From: Ectocarpus siliculosus
Taxonomy: Eukaryota; Sar; Phaeophyceae; Ectocarpales; Ectocarpaceae
Length of the DNA: 64,000 nt
NCBI GenBank assembly: GCA_000310025.1
Contig: FN649745.1
Coordinates: 942,558-1,006,557, forward strand
Reading direction: 5' to 3'
Positions 48,431 through 59,840 of this stretch are shown piece after piece. The notes below the pieces were generated by a model that ran no database searches, was not told the origin of the DNA, and saw only the letters and a program-made list of their open reading frames with translations. The first letter of the stretch is position 1, and each line of letters opens with the position of its first letter. Made by a program: the position numbers and the translations under genes.

Positions 48431-51400
48431 GTGTGTCTGTCTGTCTTGTGGTCTGTGTGGCCTGTATGTGTCTCTCTCTCTCGTTCCCTACCCACTTCAT
48501 TGATAATTTGTCGTATGCGGAATACGTACGATGTACCACACCCTACGCCCTCTCGAGAAGCGCTGAGAAGAAGGAAGAGATGGGGGAACGGGCGGGAGGC
48601 CGCTTTCTTGTTGTTTTTGTGTTTTCAAAGTTCGTTGTAGCCCTCACACTTCCTGCACCACTGCGTGCCGCTCAGTACCCCCCACACACATACGTGCCGG
48701 CCGAATTGATCCCCCATGTCGTTTTTGCGTGTTGCAGGCGAAGGAGTGGGAGAAGCAGCAGCGTCGACTGGCTGCGTTGAAGAAGGGTGGTCAGTCTAAG
48801 GGCAAGGCCGAGGAGACGGTGAGTCAGTCAGTCACAGTAGACTCCAGTCCAGTCCAGTCCAGTCCAGACGGTCTTGGCTTGTCTTTCCGGCGTTAGGAGT
48901 ACCCTGTGTGTTCGACTGTTGGTGTTGCGCATACCATGGTATGCGTGCATGGTACATCGCTGTATCAATGTGTGTGTTCTACTGTTTTTTGTGCTCCGTG
49001 GGTATAGCACCGCCGGAACCTGCATATTTTTGTCAAAAGTAATTGGGACGGCGCTGGTGGAGGATGGTTGGGCTACTGATATCCGCGGTGGTGGTAGCCC
49101 GTACCCGGCGGTCGCTCCGACATGGGGGTAAGTAAACGGTAACATATATCACACAGTGGGGGGAAAGACACACGACAGGCAGCAGCGGCAAAGTGGTTCG
49201 ATTAGTTTCACTTGATCCCCTTCGAGACCAAAAAATGGTGTAATAGCGCCATTGTGCACTTCCCCACGTGTTCTTGGCGACCAGAAAAGGTGGTTTACAG
49301 GCTACCCACCAGTGAGATGCTTTTTCGAAACGTCCGTATGCCGCCTCGGCAACTCGTTTGTTCTCGAATTCTTCTATACACATGCATAGCGCCAATGAAA
49401 TTGCTGGACACAGACCAAATCACCAAGATATTCCGTACGTTGAATAGCGCCGGCCCCTCTTGGCTAGCGCCCGTCGATGCGCCGGGCACAAACCGTCGTT
49501 ATTGAGCCCCCCCCCCCCCCCCCCCCCCCCCCCCAGGTGCCCCAAAAAAAAAAAACCCCCCCCCCCCCCCCNNNNNNNNNNNNNNNNNNNNNNNNNNNNN
49601 NNNNNNNNNNNNNNNNNNNNNNNNNNNNNNNNNNNNNNNNNNNNNNNNNNNNNNNNNNNNNNNNNNNNNNNNNNNNNNNNNNNNNNNNNNNNNNNNNNNN
49701 NNNNNNNNNNNNNNNNNNNNNNNNNNNNNNNNNNNNNNNNNNNNNNNNNNNNNNNNNNNNNNNNNNNNNNNNNNNNNNNNNNNNNNNNNNNNNNNNNNNN
49801 NNNNNNNNNNNNNNNNNNNNNNNNNNNNNNNNNNNNNNNNNNNNNNNNNNNNNNNNNNNNNNNNNNNNNNGATGTCGTTGTCGCGGTCGTTTTTTTTTTT
49901 TTGTGGTGGGCGTTGTTATCGTTTTTTGTTATTTTGTTTTTGGGGTAGGAGTGGGTGTGGTTGTGGTGTTATTTTTTTTTTGGGGGGTACGGAAACGGGG
50001 GGATTTCCCCCCCCCCCCCCCAGGCCGACTTTCAAAACTCGATTGCTCCATCACCAAGGGGGGGGCGGAAATAGACCGGTACGGCATCGACGGAAAGCCC
50101 TCGACGAGGTGGTTCCAAAACGAACATTGTTGATGTTGGCACATTGTTTGGCTGTGGAGCAATCGAGCTTTTATAGTCGCTCTACGGGGGGGGAGGTGCC
50201 ATCTCTCCGCCTCTTACGGAGGCGTCGGTGTCAATTTTTTTTTTTTTTGTGGTAGATATGTATCGCGGTCGTTTTTTATTTTGTTTTTTTTTGCGGGTGT
50301 TGTTGTCGTTTTCTGTTTTGTTTTTTCGGTAGGTGTTGTTGTCGTTGGTGGCAGTGTGTGCGAGTGGTGGCCGGTCCTTTCCTGGTGCTTGACGGGCCGG
50401 CCTCCATCATTTCGTGGGACATGGACGCGGACGGGTGTCAGGTTGTTCCTTTTCTGAGGCCATCCGTTTTGTCTCGCGACACGTGCATGCAGGTATCGAC
50501 GCTGAGCCCCCCCGTCCTGGAGGTGATGGACGTGGACTTTAAGTACCCCACCGGACCGACTATCTTGAAGGACGTCAACTTCGGCTTGGACCAGACGTCG
50601 CGGGTGTGCATTGTCGGCCCCAATGGTGCAGGTGCGGCGGCAATCATCTGATGTGTTTGTTGATGATATCGTTGATGCTGTTGTTGCTGCTGCGTTTGTT
50701 TTGCTTCCAAAAACGACCGCAATTATTGGACAGCACGACACATGAAAAGCGACAAAGCACCTGACCCCCCCCCGGGTCCGCGTTAAATTGGCTTACATCA
50801 ATCCTTGACCTGCCTCTGGCATCATAAGCACACGGACCCCCCCGCCCCCCCAACCAGGCAAGACGACCCTGCTGAAGCTGCTGACGGGAGCGCTGGAGCC
50901 CACGGAAGGCTTCATCCGAAGAAACCCCCGCATGCGCGCGGGAATCTACAACCAGCACTTCGTCGACCGACTCCCGATGGACATCGACCCCACCAGCTAC
51001 CTCCGATCCAAGGTGTGGGAACGATGGGTTGGGTTCGGTGCAGGTGGTGTGGTGTGGTGGCACGGGTCGATGGTGTGCGGTTTGATTGCCCTCTGCTTGT
51101 CTTGGCCATGTCCCGTGGTGTTGTGCCGCTAGTGTGGGTGTGTTCCTTTGATTTTATAGGGTCGGTCGCGCTAAGCGGCTTACCCCACGAAAGAGACAGA
51201 CAGACGTCAGTCTTGCGGCATATGTATTCGCTGGAAACGGAGACCGCTAGAGAAAACAAGTAAACGACATGTCACCGCCAAAAACGGACGAGAAAAGAGA
51301 GAGAGAGCTTCGCTGAGGAGCTGTCATCGGTCCGGTCGCCGTTTTAGACAGGCGGGTTGTTGTAGAACGCGGTGCTCTGCCCGTCTTCTCCTCCTACCCC

Positions 51401-52952
51401 CCTCCGATATAGGGATGAGAGGTCAATGGCCGTGACGACTACGGCATGCTTTTACATGAGTACGCCTCCCCTCGTTGCCTTGTCTTGCTTGCAGTTCTCG
51501 GACCAGTGCGACTACCAGCAGGCGAGGAACCTTCTTGGAAGGTTCGGCCTCGAGGGACACGCTCACACCATCAAGATGCGCGACCTGTCGGGGGGGCAGA
51601 AGGCCCGCGTCGTCTTCTGCGAGCTGTCCCTGCAGGCGCCGCACGTGAGGGAGAGCGTGGATTGAGGGGCGCCGCACCGTTACTCGAGAGCGCGTAGGCG
51701 TAGGCGCCGGGTGGTACCCACGTGCATTTTTGCTGTGCGCCGGTCTTGTGCATGTGACACAGTTCGTCGTCGTCGTTGTTCTCGTTTTTTTTTGTCGACG
51801 CTGTCTCTTGTTGTCGCAGTCGTAGTTTTATTGATGTCACGTTGATCCCCCCCCCCCCCCCCACTCTTCACTCTACGCAAACACTGTCGTCTCCCTTCTT
51901 CGTCTCCAGGTGCTGTTCCTCGACGAGCCGACGAACAACTTGGACATTGAATCCATCGACGCTCTCTGCACGGCCGTTACGGAGGTGGGGTGTTACGTTT
52001 CGCGGTGTCGTTCAGCGTCGGGGGCCGGGGGTGCGGGGACCGGGGGGGGTTAGTCGTGTGTTTTGCAAGCGTTGGGTGTTGGGCCATTGGTCATGCGTGC
52101 TCGAGAGGACGGAGCGTTGTTCCCACAGAACCGCTCGCCGATTTCTCATCGTTTGTTCCTCGAAGTTGGCCCCAAGCGGGAGGCATTGATCGTGCTAACG
52201 TTGCTACTGTAGTGTCGTCTGCGCCCCCGCTGTGTAGTGCGTTGTCGCGCTATCGCATCAGGAAGGATAGTGAAACAAACAGCGATCGGCAGTGGTGGAA
52301 AAGTATCGATGCTACACAGAACCTTTGCGCCCCCGAAACAAGGCATTGGCTTGGTCCTTCGCTTCCTCCAGCCCCACGTCGTGAACCACCGCTGTCGCCG
52401 TTCCTTACCCCGTGTCCGTTCCCACCACGGGGTGTTTCCGAAGGTGTCCACCCACGGAGGGGGGTAATTTGTTTGTGAGAGGTTCATCGTTTTTTTCCGT
52501 GTGCATGTTACGTTGCTTTCAAGCCATTTTTGACGTTATTTATCTCTGCCGTGTTGTCACGTGCGCGTGGTTCCCTATGGACCAGTTCAATGGCGGTGTG
52601 GTGGTGGTGACTCACGACGCGCGGCTTATCGAGGCTACGGAGTGCCGGCTGTGGATTGTCGACGAGCAAGAGGTCACCCCGTGGCAAGGTACGGCCGCGG
52701 TACGGTACACGGAACGGTGCGAAGACGACGCCTCACGGGGGCATGCTCAACAGTAACAAACAGCAGCAGTGCATCTTTGCTTTAGGAACCAAACTGAAAC
52801 TATTTAGTATCATGATGTTTGACTTCAAATGGCTCGACCTACAACGTGATTGGCCAGGCGAGTTCGATGAGTACCGTGCGGACCTCCTGCAGAAGCTGGA
52901 GGACAAGCTCGCTGCCCAGGAGCAGGCGAGATTGGACAAGCTCTCCGCCTAA
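36805..52952 (+). CDS. ABCF-family ATP-binding protein (ABCF1/GCN20 type)
   Basis: Exons: 36805-37206, 38405-38611, 38855-38992, 39414-39866, 40240-40727, 41712-41840, 42512-42583, 43132-43320, 44249-44349, 44866-44949, 45538-45625, 46549-46641, 47205-47378, 48199-48330, 48738-48818, 50493-50631, 50858-51012, 51495-51644, 51910-51984, 52586-52688, 52858-52952. The first ~560 residues are a Lys/Glu/Ala-rich charged region, as in ABCF1/ABC50, which binds eIF2 and ribosomes. Two ABC domains follow without membrane segments. Domain 1: [36 protein letters not shown]. Domain 2: [35 protein letters not shown]. All ATPase motifs are intact, so a ribosome-associated translation role is likely. A linker exon between 48818 and 50493 is missing, probably in the N gap. 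The intron at 44950 starts with GC. Exon 5 contains frame breaks. Confidence 0.92.
41010..41140. repeat. Tandem duplication, about 78-bp period
   Basis: Two copies of CTTGTACTACGCACAGTAGC-GGTGGGG-TATGGT-GGAGAGAG (the second with minor changes at about 41088) lie in an ABCF intron. Confidence 0.65.
43343..43435. repeat. (TC)n microsatellite in an ABCF intron
   Basis: A nearly pure TC run starts 22 bases after the donor of exon 8. Another TC run (48384-48424) begins about 50 bases after the donor of exon 14. Confidence 0.9.
43819..44013. mobile_element. 195-bp MITE-like element, copy in ABCF intron 8
   Basis: Ends CGTATACGAC (43819) and GTCGTATACG (to 44013) open inverted repeats of about 58 bases (AGATAACGCACCCCCTGGAC...TTTCAAAGCTCGATTTCTC and its complement). 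The core has GGTCGAGAGCTTTCCG. There is no coding capacity. Confidence 0.75.
46173..46388. mobile_element. 216-bp MITE-like element, copy in ABCF intron 11
   Basis: Same family as 43819-44013. The left arm contains AAGATAACACACCCCCTGGA, and the right arm contains its complement TCCAGGGGGTGTGTTATCTT. The core GGAAAGCTCTCGACAAGGCGG matches the other copies. Confidence 0.75.
46987..47042. repeat. Perfect tandem duplication of a 28-bp unit
   Basis: TATGTCGGGTTGAGATTGTG plus GCACGAGATC/T occurs twice directly adjacent in an ABCF intron. Confidence 0.75.
47503..48198 (+). repeat. Repeated copies of the exon 14 acceptor region
   Basis: Within ABCF intron 13 the string CAGGTGTCTCACGACCAAGAC, which forms the acceptor and first codons of exon 14 at 48196, recurs in degraded form near 47518, 47632, 47707, 47805, 47868 and 48036. 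The copies at 47503 and 47615 belong to a roughly 110-bp tandem unit that also carries TGAATAGCGTTTTCTC. Most copies retain an AG before GTGTCTCAC and could act as decoy acceptors. Confidence 0.8.
49505..49870. other. Poly(C) tracts and 299-N assembly gap in the ABCF gene
   Basis: C runs at 49507-49534 and 49557-49571 lead into Ns up to 49870. ABCF1 relatives have a linker of about 40 residues with a PREYTVRF-like motif between the first and second ABC domains. No such exon is visible between 48818 and 50493, so it may lie in this gap. Confidence 0.7.
50031..50190. mobile_element. Degraded copy of the TIR element family
   Basis: GACTTTCAAAACTCGATTGCTCC (inner arm) at 50034 faces GGAGCAATCGAGCTTTTATAG at about 50156, with GGAAAGCCCTCGACGAGG between them. 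The outer arms are lost, one of them next to the poly(C) run. Confidence 0.55.
51131..51220 (+). repeat. Diverged (GT)n-TCGGTCGCGC repeat unit
   Basis: A single unit in an ABCF intron with a GT-rich head, then GGTCGCGCTAAGCGGCTTAC and AGACGTCAGTCTTGCGG. It is on the plus strand like all other members in the window. Confidence 0.6.
51405..51474 (+). mobile_element. 3'-end fragment of the poly(C)-tailed family at an acceptor
   Basis: TAGGGATGAGAGGTCAATGG, GACTACGGCATGC and ACATGAGTACGCCTCCCC match the 3' end of the element at 13640-13707. It is sense to ABCF, and its C-rich end lies about 20 bases before the acceptor of exon 18 (51495), where it forms part of the polypyrimidine tract. Confidence 0.7.
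52041..52145 (-). mobile_element. 3'-end fragment of the LINE/poly(C) family near a donor
   Basis: On the minus strand, GGAACAACGCTCCGTCCTCTCGAGCACGC is followed by a decayed GGCCCAACACC and ACGACTAACCCCCCC. This matches the LINE 3' region at 22747-22850. It is antisense to ABCF, with its poly(C) end 57 bases from the donor of exon 19 (51985). Confidence 0.6.
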
Positions 52953-55540
52953 ACAACCAACGACTCTTGTGACAAAGGGTGTCGGGAAAGCTTGGTGGAC
53001 ATGCTGCTGTTCGCCGGTGTGTTATGAACGCGTGGCTCTTTGTGTGTTGAGCGTCTTGTGTTGCTTGCGTGGATGGGTTGCTGCCTCTCGTTGGATTGTT
53101 CGACTTGCAATGTTTCGTTTCGGTTTGTTCTTGGTGAGGCAACAAGGCGTTGGTCGTGGGTCTGTGCCGACATGTTGTCCCACTTTCTGAAACAAAGCCA
53201 TGAATGACGTTTTGGCCCATAGCTTTCGCGGGTGGATGGGTGGGTGGGTCGACCCTGTGTCTCTGCGCTGCACGATGAGGGGAATCGAACCGAGAACATG
53301 CGGTAAGGGTTACAGTTACTCCTCCGAGCTTTCCTCGCGACCGCGCCTTCCTCGAGGAGTTGTTCACCTCCAAGGACGGCGTGTGTTTTTCCATGGGTTT
53401 GAAGAAAAAAAAAAGATATTCTGCTTGTGCAGTATCTAGTTGACCTGCGACCACGAGAGGCCTCCGCGCCAGTTGGACCGGTACAGGTGTCACGAGGTAT
53501 ACGTACTTCGCAAAGACCGGAACGGTTTTTATGTGCGAAGAAAACAACACCAACAGCGACTCTGTTGATGCACGCTTCGGCTCCAGTCACAGTGGGGTTT
53601 CTGTCGATTGGTTGCGTTTCCCGCGATTTTCTCGTGTCCTCTCTCTTGACCCAGCTGACAGGCTGCCGCGCCTCTCACAAAACTAATGTTGTATGGTTGC
53701 TCAAAGAGCGTCGGAAAGGGTCAGATGTTTTTGGTGTGTTGCGCGGGTGGCAACCTTGTCCTTCATCTACCTGTTCAGGGATTTTCAGCCTCTGTGAAGA
53801 TGAGAAAACCTGCAGTAGTAGCGTTTGTGTCATCTCCGTCTGTACGGAGTTTTTGCCTCGTATGTCGAGAAAGCGGGCAGTAGTAGCGTGTGTGTTCTGA
53901 CCGCTCTCTCTTTCTTAATCCTCGGCTCCGGGAAGGGTGAAGATTTTGTTTGGGGAATGTGTGTGAGTGTTCTCCTTCTGCAACCGCTTCCTACGTTGGC
54001 GTTGTTATGCCAAGGCGCCTGGCGGAGGTCGCCTGATCGGAGCTCTATCGCCATGACAAGGTTGACACCGCCGTCAGATGTTCATCGGTGGCCGCTGATG
54101 GGCTCCAGCCGTGATTCCGCGTGGCACGCGTACTTAGATTGCAGCGGTAACGGAGGTATCTTTTTGAGTGCGAGGATAGGCCGAGAGCACTCGAACCTCC
54201 CCGTAAGAGTGAGGCACTGCTGTCGGATGTTACTGGTTTTGTCCGACTCTATAGGTGTCTTGATTTGGCAGCTGTCCGGATTCGTGGGCTTTTGCTCACC
54301 CGCAGGCAGGGCAGGCCAGCGGACAGGACGGGTAATGCTTGCTCCGTGTTGCCCCCCCCCCCCCGGCTCTTCTCTCTAACGTGGTGGTATTGGCTTGTCT
54401 AGGTGGTTTGCGCGCGGTCGAGAATTGTTTGCACCGCTCAAGGCCTGAAATGCGGGCCGATTTTGTCCAGTGGTGTGGGTGACATTGACGAATATGTACG
54501 AAGAGAGCCGCAGGCGGCAATCTGCCGTGTTTCATGTTGCACTGGAATCTTGAGGCCGTTGATTAAGGGCGAGGAAGCACACAGCTACTTCCGTCTGTTT
54601 TTTTTTTTTTGTGGTCTCATTGTGGTAGACGTTGGTTCTTCATACCCTTCGGTACAATTTCTGGGCGCACCAGTCGGGGTCACACAGGAGAAAGGCCTTG
54701 CAGGAGTTTTTTCTCCGCCTACCTTCTGCGACGCTTGCCGTATTTTTTTCGCGAGAAGGAAGGTTCACAGCCGTTTCTTTCCCCCGTCGACCGTTAAGTG
54801 CGAATTTTGGCGTACACATGAGGTTGTTACCGCTTTCAACCCTGTGTGGGCATGTTGTGAGACAACAATCAATCCCTGTCCGTGTGACTGCATTCATCCT
54901 TCTACAAGCTTCTTTATATCTATTGAAAACCAACATAAACGCTTTGTACAACAAAAACAGTCAGCGCTGTTCTCCCGGCTCGTGTGTCGAGCATTCTCTC
55001 CCTCCAGGGGGCTATATACTTCCGCTGCTCTCCGTCCTCTGTGGCCCCCAGCGCTGCCCCCCCTCCGATCACCGCTAGTCCATATTTTTCTTCACCAACT
55101 ACTTTGAAGTAGCATCTACACCTCGCTGCTCCCAACCAGATCTATTTTCCGCACGCATGAGGTGTTGTGTGCCCACACCAGCCACCTGTCGCAAGCATGC
55201 ACATGGATGGACGATTAGAAGAACACACCCGTCGACGTCTCACAGTTACAGTAGTGCTTGAGGTCTGGCCACCCAACAACAGTAGCAACATCAACATTGG
55301 ATCCATGTTCGGCTACCCTCTCACCCTGTCATCAATTTTCATCTCCAGCAACTGAGCAGAGACCGGAACATTTTCTGAACATGGGGTGAAGACAACTTGG
55401 AGAAGACAACAACTTTAATCCAGATTGACTCATTTCAAGGATCTGCAGCCCCCCGCGCTACCCAGTACCGTTACCGACCGTTTTCGAACGAAAAATTGTC
55501 AGGTCATCTCTGTCACGTCCGTTATCCAACCACTACACCT
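52953..55540. other. Convergent intergenic / 3' UTR region
   Basis: Between the stops of ABCF (+) and the NAD(P)H-hydrate epimerase gene (-). A 234-codon open frame at 54403-55107 has composition unlike the exons of the window and no recognisable motif, so I do not call it. A copy of the CGGGGTCACACAGGAG repeat lies at 54635-54700. The rest is probably UTR. Confidence 0.5.
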
Positions 55541-58234
55541 TTATCCTTCGCACGGCTCCTGTGGTTGTTTTGTGCGTCGCTGTTGCCCCCACTCCTCGAG
55601 CCGGACACACTGCTCCGAACCCGGGTAAGCGGGAAGCTCGAGGGAATACTTGCTCGCGATCCCTGGGGGGACGAACCTGCCGCCGAGGAAGTGGTGGGGG
55701 CCCTCGAAAAACCTTCAAAGAAAAGGAAAAAAAACAAAAACGAACTGTGACGCTGAATAACGTTTTGATAGATGCGAACATCGGTTTGTTCATGGTTGTC
55801 GGATATTGTAGGGCTTGAGAGTGGGGTTGTAGGAAAACGCAGAAGGCTTGGAGGAGGATTTTTTTTGAACGTTGCAACAGATAGCAAACTTACCCTATGC
55901 ATACGTGGGAAAATTGAGGAAGGGCTGGCTACGGAATACCCGGTGTGTGTTGACAGAGGCTCCCTGCCCCGTAGCACCCAGAACCGCACCTTAATGTTCC
56001 GAAATACATGAGTTCTGTCAATTTCGACTCTTTGTGTTTTCTGGAGTGATGCACAGCAAAATACATTGAGACGGAAGGGGGGTAACACAGGCTCGGAGAA
56101 GCCACTCATCCACAGCATTCACGAGAGGAGCGGATGTGAATCTCGTCGGCAACTTCGAGCGAAAGCTTGCGCTCACCTCGCGCTGAGTTTTGGGGCCGTG
56201 AGAGATATCAGCATTTCGGGCTTGAGGCCGCCGCCTTTCGAATCGCCCTCGTCCACCTGTCGCAGCAACAACAGCGTCGTTAGTAGTTGTTGTTGGAAAG
56301 AAAAAGGAGGGCGAAAAAGTGACTTGAGTGATGGCAAGGAAGGGGAGGAATCGCCGCATCATTCCTCCTTCGAGAAATCAAAGAAATGTTGGGTGCAACT
56401 AGTACGGTATGTCAAACAATCCGACGTCCGAAAAGATGATAGAGAGGAGCTCGGCATCGTGTCACGCGGACAGAGAGACAACCTACTATTGACGCACATA
56501 ACATTGTAGTAACCGCTCTTTGACGGTTGTGCAATCTCTCCCTCTGTGCGAAGCGTTCACGCCGAAGAACTCGCGCTCACCGACCATCCGCTTGGCACGT
56601 CAACCGAAACGACGGGAGTTGCGCCGCTCTTCGAGAGGTCCTTGAGGATGGTATCGAATGGCGGTCGCGGGTCGCCCTTGAAGCCGAAGCCGAACATGGC
56701 ATCAAGGACCACGTCGTAGCTACCTGAGGACATGCATATGTGCATGTATGTCAGTCGTCGGCTATCGCGCTGAAGCAGGCACGAAAGGAGATTGAATTAT
56801 GTTCTGGGCAATGGAGAGAGGAATTACACACGCCTGGCCACCTAACAGTACCAGGGTACCAGCGCTACAACATCACCCCGAGACAGAGAGACCCCTCCCC
56901 CCTCACCCCGCTTCCGGTGGAACCCGGCATCCTCGTGCCTCCCGGTTGCATGATTCTCAGTGCCTCCCCCCCGCCCCCCCGTGCCGTGCAAACACACCTA
57001 GGTCTCCAGCCGCCTCCCAAGACGGTAGGAACTCGATGTCCAGCTGCTTGCATTGCTCGACGAGGTTGGTGAATAGCTGGCGCGCCGTGGGCTTGGGGTA
57101 GAGGCACGTAGGCCGGTAGCCGAACTGCCAGAGGTGCCTGGCGGCGACTAGGCCGTCGCCTGCGACGTGGACCGGCCACCCATGAAAAAAAGGAGAGAAC
57201 AGGGGGAGGGGATACGTAATGGCGTGTCGGAATGTGCACGTATGGGAGAGGCTCAAAGAAGGGGGGTGGTGGGGGCGGTGGCGAGGGGGTTGGGAGATAG
57301 CTGGCGCGTCGCACGGGTTTGTGTGTGTGTGCTCAATGTCGTGCCTCTTTGTATATTCGTACTTCCTCGGACCCTCTCCCAAAAAGCCGCCGGTCCCGAA
57401 CACGAGTTGATGTTTCGACCTCAAGACAAGGCATCACACGCCGCAAGAGAGAGCGCAAAAAGCCGGCGAGTCGCATCCCCAGCCGAGTGGGTGGGTCGGG
57501 TGGGGTGGGGACGCGAGGGTGGTCGGAGGAAAGCACAGCGGTGGTGTTGTAGCCCGAGGCGAGGCATGGATTCACCGGCCACGGGTGCTCGTTCGCCACT
57601 CACCTCCGTTGTTCCCCGGGCCGCAAACGATGAGAACCCTGGACGGCGGCGGGTAAACTTTGGCGATGGCGCAGGCGACGCTGAGCCCCGCGAGCTCCAT
57701 CAGCTTCCTCGCGCGTGTTGGGGGAACGCAGGGGGAGGGGATGAGGCGGGGAGGGGACAACGGACGTCAAGGGCGAATCGTCGTGGTGGAGGATCACAGA
57801 AGAAGAAGACTCGCCGCCAGGCTACACGCATCCGGCTTATACAACTCACGGCAACTCGGCGCGCTTAAGAATCTCTGACGACGCGTCGAAGGCCTCTGTC
57901 TGCAATGCTGAAGCCGAGCACCGAGCGGTAAGTCTTCCGCCGCATCGCGAACCATGAACGCCACAAAAATCTGACGGGTCGTAGCCCGGGCGACCCACCA
58001 GACAGAGTGGTTGTTCTCTGCCGCAGGAAATAATCAGCAGATTTTTTTTCTACCTTAGCGTGTTTCCAGAAGTGTCGCGTCCGACTATGTACGCGCTAGC
58101 GCTACGGAGATGAGGGATACCTGGTCGATGCTGAACCCAGGAGTCGACATGAGGTCTGCATCGAGCGCCGCTGAATCTTCCGCTGTGAGGAGGCTGATGC
58201 CAGAGGAGGAGGGGGGCGGCTGAGAAGACGCCAT
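55541..58234 (-). CDS. NAXE: NAD(P)H-hydrate epimerase (YjeF N-terminal type)
   Basis: Exons (transcript order): 58234-58121, 57703-57604, 57159-56998, 56723-56581, 56256-56177, 55712-55541 (stop TAA). Phases are 0, 1, 1, 0, 2 and the total is 256 residues, the usual size for a stand-alone enzyme. It repairs damaged NAD(P)H by epimerising the R form of the hydrate so that the S-specific dehydratase can act. Signature positions: SIDQLMELAG at 35-44, nucleotide loop GPGNNGGDG at 66-74, VLDAMFGFG at 131-139 with the metal-binding Asp, SVDVPSGW at 165-172, LISLTAPK, and [11 protein letters not shown] near the end. No ADP-dependent dehydratase domain is attached, so that step must be a separate gene, as in animals. 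No clear targeting peptide is visible at the chosen ATG, but a 5' exon with a leader is possible. Confidence 0.93.
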
Positions 58235-59840
58235 GGATGACGTGGCCGTTGCCAGGCCTCTGCTGTAGTAGAGTTGAGACCTACGTATGTGTGCATGACC
58301 AAAGCGAGAGGGTCCATCAAAGGGCTGTCAAGCGCAGCGGGTTGGGTGCAGAGTAGTTTTCATCACGACTTGTTGAGAGCATTGCCGAAAGAAGATGTGT
58401 CGTGCATAGCCGTTAGGAGCCCCCTGTAGGCTGTGTCCTCGCGAAGCGTTCAGCAGCGTAGTCGCGTCTGCGGCTCTGTCGTTGACGAGCCCACCTATGC
58501 ATACGAGGGACCGTCCAGATTGTCTTGAACGTCACAACGTTCGGTTTGGGCATGTAGGCGATATCGAAAAGAAACACGGCTGAGCGAGCCTGTGTTGTCT
58601 GCTACTGCTGTTGTTATCGCAAGTTCTTCGGGATGTTCGCGTCTTCCTAGGAAAGCTGAACGGGGTCTCCAGAATGACTTTTCCCGCGGGAAATCAAGAG
58701 GTATGCTTGTGCGTCTCATAGCGCCCCCCTTCGCGCAGCGGAGTACTATGTACTGTACGCCCAAACTTTATCTTTTCATTTTTTACCAACAAAGCTTAGA
58801 CTCTGCGGTACAAGTACCTCCCAAGTTTGCAAAAAATAACACTTTTGCTGCTGCGTGCAGCTGGGGAGGACCAGGTCGTGAGTTCGAGTTTCTGCCAGCG
58901 AAGAGTGAGATTCTGCCGCGTTTGGTGCCTCCTACCACCAGACGTGAGGAGCGCCTCTTGGCGTAGTCTACGCTTCAGGGAGCGTACAAAACGAAGAGGT
59001 GCAGCGCGGAGTTGTTGTTCAATTTTTTTGGTCTCGCCTGCGACTCCGAATAGGAGCACTCACTGCTGCTGTAGATGAAATGGGTTATGACAAACGGCAG
59101 TCGATATGCACGACTACAGCAAAAAAAAATAGTTGGACGGGCATCCTCCTCCACACACTATTTTGACCAATGAAAAGGCGGATTCGAGAGAGATATTCCA
59201 AATACATGAGTACAACCTCCAAACTCGACCTTGTCAAACTTGCGTATAGTAACAACGCTACCGCCGACTACTTTTTGGTACATGTAGCAGCAGGGCACAT
59301 GTTTTCTCCTTCTCTCTTCCCATCTGAATCGATCGCCCCGAGAATCAGAGGCCACTAAGCCATGGCTAGAAGTGTTGTTCTCAAGTTTGAAGGCAATCTT
59401 GCATGTGAATTGGGACAACGCCGAAATATTGCTTGTGGCATGCGACATGCGACGTACTGAGGTAGGCAGTAGGCAGGCAACACATGCGGCGGAACACAAA
59501 CTGACAGTCCCGTGGCCATCAATACCTGTGCACCGCCAATGGCCGGAGGAAGCTGGACGAAGGGGCCTGCGTTATCGCGAGTGCTCGTACCACGTAAGAC
59601 AAGCTGGATGATCTCATCGGTGCGTGTGCGTGGCGGGTTTGGTGCGGCGAGCAGGGAACTCATTGACGTTGCGGCGACACGCCGGCGGCCCCGCAGGATG
59701 CTCCACAGCCCCCCATCGCCCGTCGTCAGCCGCATCCCTCTGACCATCATCATGTCATCCTCCCAGCTCCCAGCACATCCCCCACACAACCAACTGCCTC
59801 ACCAGCAGCAAGTGCACAACTGCAGTGTATCCCCGACAAA
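58235..59840. other. Divergent intergenic region
   Basis: Upstream of both the epimerase gene (-) and the leader-bearing gene (+). A minus-strand open frame at 59355-59789 contains a basic Ser/Ala-rich stretch that could be a leader exon of the epimerase, but no phase-matched donor could be chosen. Otherwise nothing is supported. Confidence 0.45.

Noticed and set aside
50358-50492. Extension of ABCF exon 16 upstream to 50358
   Set aside because: The frame is open but unlike the family linker, and a clear CAG acceptor at 50490-50492 starts the conserved segment.
54403-55107. A 234-codon open frame after the ABCF gene
   Set aside because: It has no motif, T-rich composition unlike local exons and lies in a convergent 3' region; chance is the better explanation.
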